Part shown: positions 1-11,200 of the stretch, one piece after another
Numbering within the stretch: the first letter of the stretch is position 1
Layout: every line of letters starts with the position of its first letter
NCBI GenBank assembly: GCA_026874595.1
Contig: CM049309.1
Location: 16,508,576-16,572,575 of the forward strand
Direction: 5' to 3'
DNA from: Sipunculus nudus
Taxonomy: Eukaryota > Annelida > Sipuncula > Golfingiida > Sipunculidae
Length of the DNA: 64,000 nucleotides
Translations under genes and position numbers: made by a program
Notes under the pieces: generated by a model
What the model was told of the DNA's origin: nothing
Databases searched by the model: none
Seen by the model: the letters and a program-made list of their open reading frames with translations, nothing else

Positions 1-671
1 ACCCTCTGATCTGTCAAGAAAAACTGTGATCAGCTTGGTTCTAAAGTTTATAATAGACACAAAACGTTTTACATGATAAAAATAATTAATCTTCCCATCC
101 AGTGTAAATATATGTAAATATATGTTATCGTTTGTATTTTGTGCTTTGCACTTATTGTATCGAGAGAGCATATTACATCATTATATTGTTACATTATTCA
201 CTGATTTCCTTCTAATCGTATTGCTCGTGTCTTGTTTCATTTTGGTGAAGATTATGAACTGACATAGAATTACAACATTAATCTAAACATGTTATATCAT
301 CACATACATACTGTACTTTTACTTGTACCGTGATGTCTAATATAATGTTGTGTTTATATATATCTACAAGAAAGCATGTACATTTGCTAATTTGGTAATC
401 CTGTTATAAATAAATATGTTTAAACCAAGTGTGCTTGATATGCTGATTAGTAGGTCCTCACTATGGCACGATGACATGACATAAACTGAATGTCCTCGAA
501 GGTTGTCCTCGCAAGTTATGCGCTAAGTCAACGCATCGTTCTCATGTCTAACCAGCCTTTTTTCTTTAAAAAGTCTGCAATGTTACACGCGTCTTTTACT
601 GTTTTTTTTTTAAATCTCAGTAGCACTTTTTTCTCCCCGCAGCGGAACTACTGGTCCTCGGAAGTGCGGTG
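1..671 (+). other. Possible 3' end of an upstream plus-strand gene, otherwise featureless
   Basis: No convincing coding frame is visible. An AATAAA hexamer at 409-414 is followed about 15 bases later by a GT-rich stretch (around 428-440), as in an animal polyadenylation site, so the first 430 bases could be the 3' UTR of a gene beginning left of the window. In AT-rich DNA an AATAAA hexamer is common by chance, so this is only a suggestion. Bases 480-671 show nothing recognisable. Confidence 0.3.
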
Positions 672-1311
672 TTAAGGTCTAATCATCGTCAAAAATCATG
701 AAAATTACATTTTTCTGAAAAAAAATCTGGTTTTATAGATGTTTGCTATATCTATCTTTTCACAAAAACACGTTCCTGGGGTTATATTGTATCAATAAGA
801 AAAATAAGTATATTAATTCAGATGTCAACCCCACATGGGGTGCAAACAGGACCAACTGTCAGCTCGGCGAGAGTTAGCAGCGTGTAAGTTGCTTATTGGT
901 TAACCATGCGCTCGCGGTATTAGGCAAATGGTTGATTGACAGGGGTGGGGAAGCCGCGGTCAGTCAGCCGGGAAAGAGCTTATCTTTATTACCGGCACTT
1001 TCTAATTGGCACTAATTAATACAAACGCGTCCCCCCTATACGCCTAGCCCAGAAGTAAACTGTACATCGTACTCCTCAGTCGCCGAATAATGTCTTTGTC
1101 ACTGCCCTAAAATATGTTAGTGTCACCCAATAATGGTCCTGGCACCAAAAATATACCCAGAAATATGAATTTACCGATTGTTATTTCTGTAATATTGACC
1201 CTGTTATACACTATAACATTTTCTCCCAGGGTCCATCATTACATCGCCAAAACCATTACCGAATACATCGTTCCTTCTTCTATAATATACACTATCTTCA
1301 AACTGAACGTC

Positions 1312-1605
1312 ATGGGTCGAAGAAAATAGAGTAGAATGAGCGAAGATAAAATTCGCTTTTTGAACGAGAAACAGTCACATACTGCTGATCACAAGGTTCC
1401 CGTGTCGTTAGTGGAGGATGTAGATAAACGCCGAGGGTGGTGGAGCAATATGGGACTGCGTTGCACGAATGAATTTTGTGAGAGGAACGCGGCACCAAGT
1501 TACACCACCAAGTCGCCTGCTAACAAATTTTGCGAAGTGAACCGCGCCGGAGTCTTAGCTATGAGAGCGATCGGTAAAGGAAGAGCGGCCGCAGCACGAT
1601 TTTAG
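1312..1605 (+). pseudogene. Transposase remnant, Mutator/Kolobok-type domain start
   Basis: The frame reads MGRRK, a TAG stop (1327-1329), then SRM and about 88 further codons to a TAG at 1603. The later part contains NKFCEVNRAGVLAMRAIGKG, preceded by a Cys-x-x-Asn-x-x-Cys stretch. The pattern 'xxVNRxxVxAMRxIGxGxxxxxxF' is how the widespread Mutator-like transposase domain of marine invertebrates begins. The fragment is far shorter than a working transposase (several hundred residues) and its continuation is lost after RF. It lies inside the TTAA-bounded element and probably is what remains of that element's own enzyme. Recognition is from memory of the motif, not from a search. Confidence 0.45.
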
Positions 1606-2776
1606 CTACGCTCCCGAGGCAGCGGAAATCTTGCGCTTCTAAAGAAGCAACTGATTTTCACGCTGCCAGCTTTGACCGTTTATGATATATTTAGACACCA
1701 GATGGCGGTTTGTTGTCCACTGAAATAAACGTGCGTACGATTTGACAAACAGCCAATCAGATGCCAATAAACAAACACTCAACAGGCATCCCGGCTCCGC
1801 TCATTGTTGCGCTTCAAGCGCCGTTTGATGAGTTTCCGGTCGAATTTAAATTGCTCCCTCTGCATTCTCGCATCATCGACCGATTCGATTATGACATTAT
1901 GACTGTGTTAGCGTAGCCATGTATCTGTTGTCTGCAGAACTGGAACCAGCCAGCGAGGTGTGCACGCAGCCTTTGTTGTTACGTTTCGTTTGAATTACAG
2001 CTCACCGGCCGAGCATCCTATGTGCCCAAGGCCCTAAGCAAACCACGTCAGGGGGAATTCTCTCTGAGCCTGTGGCCTGTTTAGACGGTTACGCTGGGGG
2101 ATGAGCTGTCACTCAAAAAGAAATGAATATGATTGACTCCGTGTATTCCTCGCTTGGCTTTGTCTTCCAGCACAAAGTTTCATCTGATTGGACAAAAATA
2201 CAGTGCTCCCCTCTGGTGTTGCAAAGCAGGATACGAGGTCATAACAAACAGCGCCTTACGATATAGGAAGTAGCCCTATAGGTAAAGCGCTGTGTAAAGA
2301 GCGTAGATTTTAGCACTTATATGACTGGTGTAAATAAATCTAATGAGAGAGAGAGAGATATGTGTTGCTGCTAGCTATGTAGTGTCTCATATATAATTGT
2401 GAGAGGGAGAGACAAGCTGTTAATTGGATTAGGGTATATGGTGGTCTGAATGAGAGCGCAGAGTAAACAGAGTGATCGTTCTTAATAGTCACTTCACACC
2501 TGACGCGTGCCCCGGCGCGGTAGCCCATGACCTGATTACCGATGACCGACCCCTCGGACCAGTAAGCTCCGCCCACTTTAGTTTGACAGTTCTCCAGTTG
2601 TCATGATGCCTAATAAAATCCTTATTTTAACAATGATAAACTATTAAATTTTAAAATTTATATATTGAAACCGATCCTCATCGGAACATTTAGTGAAAAA
2701 ATACAACTGTCACTTGCGCTTATATCCCTGTTTTCGACTCAAAACGAAATTTCTCTTCCCAAACAGTTTTTGGCCG

Positions 2777-3507
2777 TTTTCTCAAAGGAAGTGGCTAAAC
2801 AACCGGCAGGGTGCCGGCAGTTTAGTCCACAGGCTAAACAGCCGGCAGGGGAAATTGACCCTGCCAGCAGTCTACCCCACTGGCTAAACTGCCGGCAAAT
2901 TAATGTATGCTCTATGTACTTTCCATTATCATTATTATTTGGACAATGAGCTGACAATATAGTAATGACTTACCAAATTATCTATTTTACTGGTCTATAT
3001 GTAATAAGTATGTTGAGTAATAATGAGTAGGTATTAAAAGAACACATTTGTGATATTTACAAGGTACTTTTATATAAATTTTCTGATAAAAATTGTAATA
3101 TTTACATGATAGTTTATAGATTTTGTCATAAAAATAAACCAGAAATGTGAATGTGTGTCCAGAGACTGTTTATAGTTTATACACTAGTATGCTTATGAGC
3201 AAACAAATAATTAGTGTGTGAAAACAAACTCAGGTCATGTCAAAATAATGGCCAAAGGATCAGCTAATTACTTGATCAAAGGTATAATCACACAATCTTA
3301 CACCACACCCAATTAAAGTTGCTGAGCCTAGCTATTGTGTTGTGAGATGATGCAAGAAATATCCACACCAAATAGCATTTCCTAAGAAAAGGCTATCAAA
3401 ATATCTAATTTGGTAAGTCAGCACTATATTGTCAGCTCATTGTCAAAATGATAATGAAAAGTATAGAGAATCACACCGGTTGTTTAGCCACTTCCTTTCT
3501 CAAAACA
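2777..3507. mobile_element. Nested foldback element with long inverted arms
   Basis: The right arm (3405-3507) is the reverse complement of the outer and inner parts of the left arm (2777-2981). Matching blocks include the CTCAAAGGAAGTGGCTAAAC region (from 2781) against its counterpart ending near 3503, and GACAATGAGCTGACAATATAG (from 2942) against its counterpart near 3425-3445. The left arm carries an extra insert of about 90 bases made of three imperfect copies of a GGCTAAAC-GCCGGCAGG motif, which the right arm lacks. It sits wholly inside the 672-4040 transposon and so inserted later, or is a rearranged part of it. No coding capacity is seen. Confidence 0.65.
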
Positions 3508-4040
3508 GTATTTCAGGAGACTGTACGGTCTTCAGAACGATATTTCTCAAAAAATCATCGAATATAGAGTCTTCAAATTTTGCATATAGGTAAATCAACA
3601 AGTATTCTAAAATGCGTTTTTTTCTTTTTCCTATATCGTTTTTAGTGTAGTAGAAATACGTTATTTAAACGAAATAAGTATTGTTGACATCACACATTTT
3701 TTTAAAATTTAAATTCATTATAAAAAAAAGACAATAAATATATATAAAAAAAAAAAAAAAAAACGCCTGGAGATATTTGTATGTAGTTTCAAATTATACT
3801 GTTTCCACATACATACCCTATGCCAATTTTGAGATATATCCAATTAAAAAAATATTTTAAAATCATTTCAAGTTTTAAATTTTCAAAGTGGACACTGTTA
3901 CACTTTTTATATATATCTCATCTGATAGAAAATATTCTAAGGATTCTAAATATATATACATCACTGTGTCTAAAATTATAATTAATATGAATTCTAAAGC
4001 TAAATTAAACCAAGGTTGTTTGACGATGATTAGACCTTAA

Positions 4041-5312
4041 AGCTAGGTCCCCGCGGATATGTTTATTCGCGTATGGATGTGTTTGTGTGTGGGTAAGGCG
4101 AACTCAAAAATTCGAAACTGGATGCGGTTACGGGAAAACGGGTTCTATATGGTTTTGCTTTGTATTTGTCAGTGGACGCTTTCGGTTTTAATAGACATTA
4201 ATAAAATGATTAACAAAATTGCACTACCTTGGCCCACCGCCGCCATCATGCAAGTATAATTACCGAGTGGGCGGGATGGTTTCGGTTTCGCCGAAGCCAG
4301 TTTCGGTTATGCCACTGGAAGTGGCGGAAACCGAAACAAGTTTCGAATTTTCGAGTGGGCCCTTAATATATACTTCGTTGCACAAGAATCAAGTTTACTG
4401 CTGTTCGTTATTTTTGTCCCCGTTATATATATCTCTGGTAGATATAAAATGTTTTATCGGTATATTATGACTTCTTTGAATGTGCATATATAATCGTTGT
4501 TATTAATTTACTAAACGCAATCGATTAATCCATTAAGAAAAAAAAAAAGACCAATTATCGATAAAATCGATTAATTGGCACACCGCCTTAACAAATATAC
4601 ACCTTTAAAATGAAAAACGATGATTTCTGTTCAGGCTGACATTTGTATTATCCGGGCATGACTCCTCTTAGTTATTTACTGTCATGCGACGGTGGCTGGC
4701 TTTCAAATTCGCGATATCCACAAAATGGACACTATTGCGAAATTAATACCTTCAGGTATGACAGATTACACCTAAACAGATAAACATTCATTTATATTGG
4801 GGCCTCGTCGAAACCTTTTGTACTATATCCATGTCTGTAGCATCGACAGTTGAAAGCAAGATATTGATATTATACTTTGTAACGGATCTGTCATGTTAAC
4901 ATTTAATTGAAGGTTGATGTTATAAATACTATAAGATCTTTTATATTATTTTGCGACTAATTAATCAGAATTTCCACTAGTTCGGTGTTCTCTCTGAACC
5001 TCGCCAAACTTTTCAGAGTTTTTAATCAATATTAATAAAAAAAGATGAATTAAAAATTATAAATAATTAATTAATTTGATAATTGATTTAAGTTGTGTAC
5101 ATTTATAATGTATGGTGAAATAACCAAAATGGAACCCTCGCGAAACACTAAAAAAATGAAAATCGCGTGAATTTCTCCATGAAAATGAAGCCGGTCACAG
5201 TATAAGCTTTTTATCAGTAACTGTTATCGATATAAAATAACTGGACATAAATTAGGAAGTAGAAATCAGATGGTTCGCCTTTCGGTAGTGGATTTAAGTA
5301 AAAAATAGCACG
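4041..5312. other. Intergenic, 3' flank of the synphilin gene
   Basis: No coding region is supported. A hairpin pairs GTTTCGGTTTCGCC (about 4278-4292) with GGCGGAAACCGAAAC (about 4323-4337). A TTTAAT at 5021-5026 reads ATTAAA on the minus strand and could be the polyadenylation signal for the synphilin gene, whose stop is at 5313. Short AT-rich stretches fill the rest. Confidence 0.4.
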
Positions 5313-5871
5313 TCACCTTGTCTTATAGTCACGGAAATAAAGTGAATTATTTACCTCCTCTGACGGAGAGCTCTCATCAGAATCCGACACTTCTTCTATC
5401 GTGTCCAATTCCGTTTCAAACCGGGGAGCCCTGTAGTGACGATAGGGCTCAAAAGATGTCGCTAGCTGCTGAAGATCAAATGGTCCTCCAGTGAAATGGT
5501 TGGCAGTGTGATGAAAAAACTCCTCTGGTGTGGTAAATTCAGGAATGTCAGAACGAGAATAAAACATAGTTCCCGGATCATGTGAAATTTCTTGGCCTGA
5601 TCCGTGAAAATGTGGCTCTTCTACGTAAGAGTCATAAACATATTCATCAGACCACACCACCTGACTGTCACGTGACTCTCTGGTCTCACTTTTGACGCCT
5701 GCATCATTACTATTCAAGATGCGGATATGATTGGATGAGTTGTCATGTGTCGTCTGCTCTGGAATATCCAGCCAATCCGGGGCTGGAGGAGGTTGGATAT
5801 TAGGAGGCACCCCGGCAGCTGATTGGTTCCTGATTTCCCGTATCTTATCTGACAAGGCTTGGAGGCGCTCT
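5313..5871 (-). CDS. SNCAIP: SNCAIP exon 10, C-terminal tail and stop
   Basis: Residues 638-823. Begins E|ERLQALSDKIREIRNQS (helical), then a Pro-rich patch PPNIQPPPAPDWLDIPEQ, an acidic middle and DTIEEVSDSDESSPSEE before YKTR and TGA (5315-5313). Acceptor TTTATCAG ends at 5872. The SDSDESSPSEE stretch recalls the SLSESDTDSNNSED region of the vertebrate tail. The protein ends about 100 residues short of human. A GAG|GTAAAT at the SEE codons (about 5355) could act as a donor to exons further left, but no suitable minus-strand frame is visible there, so the in-frame stop is preferred. Confidence 0.85.
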
Positions 5872-6071
5872 CTGATAAAGAAAAGAACGGTTTTCAAACT
5901 AAAACAAATCGACATTGAACACTAATTACTATGAATCGCAAAGATATCTGATTAGAACGATCGATGACAAGTGGCGTCAACTAGGCCTAACTTCAAGGGG
6001 GGTGGGGGGTGATGAGTCGCAGGGTGGGGAGATGACAGGCGTTGGAGGGTAATCAAAGTTGGGACAAAACA

Positions 6072-6137
<66 letters not shown>

Positions 6138-7959
6138 AGAAGGATATTAAAAATATGAACATATGAAGTAGGCCAGGAGTAAACCAAATGCATGATCTGT
6201 CACTAGATCGGTGAATTGTTAGAGTCCTAATGATGAGTATTTTGTTTCACTGTATATGTATATGCCTGATTCATGTCTGCCAGTCATAGTGTGTAAATTC
6301 ACGTGACACTTAAATTATAGGACTGTATATCTTTGTATCTATATCAAAATATCTAACAAAACGATACTTACTCATGAGATGAATTCTTCGCTCCACCGTT
6401 GAACTTTTGTCGTAAAGCAGTATTTTCTTGGTGCACCGCTCTCAATAGTACCACCGCTTCCCTCAAGGTGTCGCTAGCGTCTACACCATTACAATACACC
6501 CCAGGCAGCTGAAAACCATCCGTTGATACCCGGAAACAATCCTGCATCTGAGAGATGAAAACAGGATGACAGCACTAATCTAACATTTTATGACCTCTGA
6601 ACCCTTGAGCAAACCAGTGAAAATGTCACTCGGATTTGGTTTAATAATAAATCGGTTTGATCACACCGGGACACAAGCTCGTTTGTCTGATTCTAAGCCC
6701 TGTTGCAAAAAGGGTGTTATCAGACGAACGAGAGTGGGTGTCGCATGTTCAGAATTTGGGCTGGATGCACAATGAAATATCACGTTCTCTATATAATTCA
6801 CATAGATATGATCTGTCCCCCTCCCTCGGGTTTACTAAGCCCAGAAAAACTACAATTATATTGTTGGTTTATTTATGTATAAGATTAATTATGAAATGTT
6901 ACTTTAATTGTTTCTGAATTATTTTTTTAAAACTTATATATGTACATCATTACAGGACACGAAGAATGCATTATTTTCCATGTGTCATTATATAAAACTG
7001 CAGCCTACAGTTAAACTTTACAATTCAAAGGAGTTGTAATTTGGAACAATATTATTTAAGATTTTAATCCTTGTTGTGTTATATTAACATTTAAACTTAA
7101 AGAATCATATTAATCATATTTAACTTAATTTTCTTAATGAAATGTTTATTAGTTTGTTTTCTCTGTATTCCGAAACGTTTAATTTTAGTTTTCTTATTGC
7201 ACTGTGTCTGCACCAATTAACCTACTATATTTAATGTTAACACTGAGAGGATATTTAATCTATGAGTCAGTCCTCTCTGTCACAGGAAAAACTATATATA
7301 ACTAAATGAACTGAATTAAAATCTCTCAAATTTGTTCCGATTAAAATTCTGTCCCCTGTGCGCTCCCTGGTGTTCGAGCCCGGAGAGCCTTGCTATAAAA
7401 AGCAGCGTTAAAACGAAGGGATATCTAGGACGACTGCAGTATATAACCGCGTAATATTAAATATGCTTGGTTCAACCGTATTAAAAATCTTTCTCTTGGG
7501 AAAATCCTACTATCTGCCGCTATTAAAAAAAACTACCATCCATGTCATGTTTTCAATGATGATATTTTACTGAGTGTGATTATAGGAACGACAATATTTT
7601 TCAAACTAAAATAAATAAAACTCCATTATTTCTGCTATTAATTCTGTCTGTTTGATTTTAAAATGTGGCTTTATGTTTTTAATTTTAATTTTAATAAGAG
7701 ATACAACTTACCTTTTTCATCCTTTCATTTAATTCGCTGTTCTCGTTCCTCAGCCTTATTTAAAAATGAGAGAATAAACTGTTGATGTAGTGTAAATCGC
7801 GCGAAAAAAATCATTTCTTAACACTGTTCAAACACAATAATAGTAATAATCATACTACAAAATGAACGAATAATGGCAAAGTCGTATAATAAAGATGCCT
7901 TAAATGACAATGTTTTATAACTAACACAAATAAAGCAATAAAGCATTATTTATAATCTC

Positions 7960-8021
<62 letters not shown>

Positions 8022-8181
8022 AATAGTTTATATGTTTGCAGAACGAATCCAATAGTGCTCTATAAGCGGGATACTAAGAGCTGGTACATAGTGATAATTT
8101 ACGAAAATGTTCAGTTACACATTAACACGTGTTTTCATGCATTTGCAATCTTCAGATGGGATATATAGTCATATATATATA

Positions 8182-8238
<57 letters not shown>

Positions 8239-11200
8239 CATATACGAAAATATCAGAAAAAAAAGACCCGACCAAGCATATTTGACACCATCTGGGGCTA
8301 ATGCTTTTGAAGGACCTAGTGCTAATATATGTCATTTTTAGGTAACTCACCGATGTATTTCATCTTCGAGTGACATGACCCGCCTCTCTAAGCTTTTCCC
8401 CGTCTCCGCTAGGTGGAGGTAGCTACCGCACTCGCCGTGACAATGCAGCTCGGCCACTTCACGTGGGGTCAGACCGTCAGCATTACATGATGTGACGTCA
8501 CAACCTTCCTCTACTAACGTCTGCATAATGAACATTAATTTATTTTTATTGTTATAAAAATTAAATTTAATAATTTATGAATAACCTTTGTGAACGACCT
8601 CCGAGAACACATGCCGCTGTGCAGCTATCAGGATTACAATGCTGGAAGCGTTATCTATTTAAATACATATATGTGGATTATATACTATATGTGGATTTAC
8701 ATAAACCGTCACCATTTAAGCTTGCCAAAAGGTAATATTTCACACAATACGTCATTAAGAAAAATGTCTAAAATACCTTTTCATTCAACATGGCATAAAG
8801 GAAAATGTCTTAGAAAATACCTTTTCACAAAAAGGCATTATACAACCTGGAATTGCGGAAAATGTATCTATATCTATAACTCAAATATCATACTATTTTC
8901 ATATAGGTATTAGAAAGTATTTATATTATGCGTGATATTATAATAGAACGCAAGCGATCCACTGGTTTAACTCTCGAATAGGCCTTAATTAGATTTAAGG
9001 GTTATACACGTTATTACGTTAAAATTACGCACCAAGGAAACTTTCGGTCTTTATTTCTCACCTTATTTACAGTGAATTGCACAGTTTGTATTTTATGTTA
9101 ACCTTTTTATCTGTGTTGGTGCTCTTCAGACTTGAAGGAAATAAAGGTAATTAATCATGCATAAATTCACTTCGCTACTTGGTACCGTAATGGTAATTAA
9201 GGCCGCCGAATTTTGTGGGTTCGCGTACCGATCTGATACCACCCTGCGCGCTAGGACTCCCAGGCAAAGTCTTTACCACAAGGGTGCGCTTCACCTTCCA
9301 GGAGTGAATGCATGCTGGTAGGGGTCAATAAAGGGGGGATGGGGGTACATACCAAACCACATTTTGCCAGGGGGTTGGAGTGATAAATGTTATCATCCAC
9401 TCTGCTATTTGATGATTAAATTTATAAACTGTTAATAAGATTGAACGATTTCAAGAAGAAAATCTGACGCTTCTGGGTACTGGTCAAGAGCGGCAGGCTT
9501 ATTACTCATAGCACCTATTATGGCTGGTTTAGTGGTATATGTTCCCAAGGGAGCTGAAAAAGGTAAAAGAACAAAAGACCAGGAAGGCAAAGTGTAATAT
9601 GAACTCTTTTAGTCGGTGACGTCAGAAGAAATAAATATTTTATCTTCGACTTAATGGAAGAATTCACTGCCCCCTCCATTAAGGTACTACAGTAATGAAA
9701 AAAGTTTATTTCAAGTCAGTTTTCAGAACAAATAAACTTTATCCCAGCCATAGCCTCTTTTTACCGACCAAGAAATTTGACATACAACAAGAACAGTGTG
9801 ATCACCTGTAATGAGGGTAATACGTATTGGCAAGTTTGTAATACATGAAATATATACTGAAGGTGATATAACATGACTCCACTAATTTGGCACATCCGCA
9901 ATGAATGTTCATAATTTTTGGTTATATTTTGGGTAGGGCATGGATTCCTTTCAAGTACACGTAAATGCAAGACAAAATAAGTCCAACAAGAGTGCACAGA
10001 TATGCTACTTTGACGGGAAAATTACTTTACTCACCTGCAAACAACTCATGGAACCAAGCATTGCGGCAAAATGAGCTGGAGTGTTGTTTGTCTCGTCCAC
10101 CAGTGGTCGCCCGCTAAGGGTTTTTGATAAAAGAATTCGCAGGCAGTGGTTCTGGTTTAGTTTAACTGCCGTCCACAAGAGGGCGTCAAGGGCTGAAGGG
10201 TTGTCTGGTAAACTTGTGTGACTCAGAAACCATCCCAGCAGGTCTACATATCCGGCCTGTAAAAGTATATGATCATCAGTAGAATAATAATATAGTTCTC
10301 TACACAAGAATGCCCTCTGACTATGGTCGGCCTTTTGTTCGCGAGGGTTTCAAATTCCCGATATTCACGAAAGAGAAATGCTCGCGGAAATTAAAACCTC
10401 GTGAATGAGACATCGCCTATATACATGATTATTTATACCGATTGTTACTGCCCTGACGAGGGCCAGTAATATCTCAGGTTGTTGTAATTTTAGAATTGAT
10501 AGATAAGTTTAAGTAGATTTGTGTAACCATAGGTTTTGCCATGTTTGTGGCACTTGTTTAATGTACATATGTGTCATCTGAATTTAGTGTCATTTTTTAA
10601 GCAATTAATTCGCGACCTCTGTTGGAAAACCATTATTATATGTATTACATTTACTAATGCAGTGATCTTGTGTAGGCTATACCAGTTAATTTTGATTTCC
10701 TTAATTCAGACGGAGCACGAGGCTTCATGTGCTGTTTATTGTTTGAGCTAGCCAGCCGGGTGGTAATTTATCATGCTGTGGCTGGTGTCCAGCTATACCG
10801 ACAGCTCACCAGCTTGTACAGTGCTTCACAGGGTCAAGGATACAAAATTGTCACTGTTCTCAGCTCGTGGGACAGGGGTGCTCTCGATAGCCCCGTGTTG
10901 TGTTACTGTTCCCAGGCCGCCTGGGTATTTTAGGTATGCCCCGAGACAAGGGGGGAGTCAGTTGGCAACAAGTGTTAGTTCAAGTCACTTTACTGTTGTG
11001 TACATGTAAAGATTTCAAGTCACCGTTACGGCACCCTAGTCAAAGACTCAATGTCATCATAATGTGTGGGTCAAGTCAATAATAGCGCACAAGTCTGTGA
11101 GTATTTCATTTTTTATACATGTCATTTTAATTCAGTATGGTTTATTCAAGTATAACAGGACATAGCGTCAGGGGGCGGTAATCTTGCCCAGTGTATTTTT

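Larger units (their letters stand above)
672..4040 (+). mobile_element. Decayed TTAA-flanked DNA transposon (Kolobok- or piggyBac-like)
   Basis: TTAA at 672-675 is followed by GGTCTAATCATCGTCAAA (676-693). The exact reverse complement of that 18-mer lies at 4019-4036 and is followed by TTAA at 4037-4040. An 18-bp perfect terminal inverted repeat bounded on both sides by TTAA is the signature of superfamilies that target TTAA. The body of 3.37 kb is AT-rich, carries a transposase remnant on the plus strand near the left end (1312-1605), and is interrupted by a separate foldback element (2777-3507). The inverted similarity fades inside the first 20 bases. Kolobok is favoured over piggyBac because the protein remnant does not look like a piggyBac transposase; this is inference. 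Confidence 0.7.

Noticed and set aside
1114-1329. 71-codon plus frame upstream of the transposase remnant
   Set aside because: Only its last five codons (MGRRK) fit the transposase start. The hydrophobic rest looks random.
6549-6549. Acceptor CTCTCAG ending at 6549 as the start of exon 9
   Set aside because: It looks stronger than 6509 but breaks the frame. Kept as a possible alternative isoform rather than the main model.
8107-8350. Frames encoding Tyr-Ile repeats (also at 48261-48566)
   Set aside because: Translations of AT dinucleotide microsatellites.
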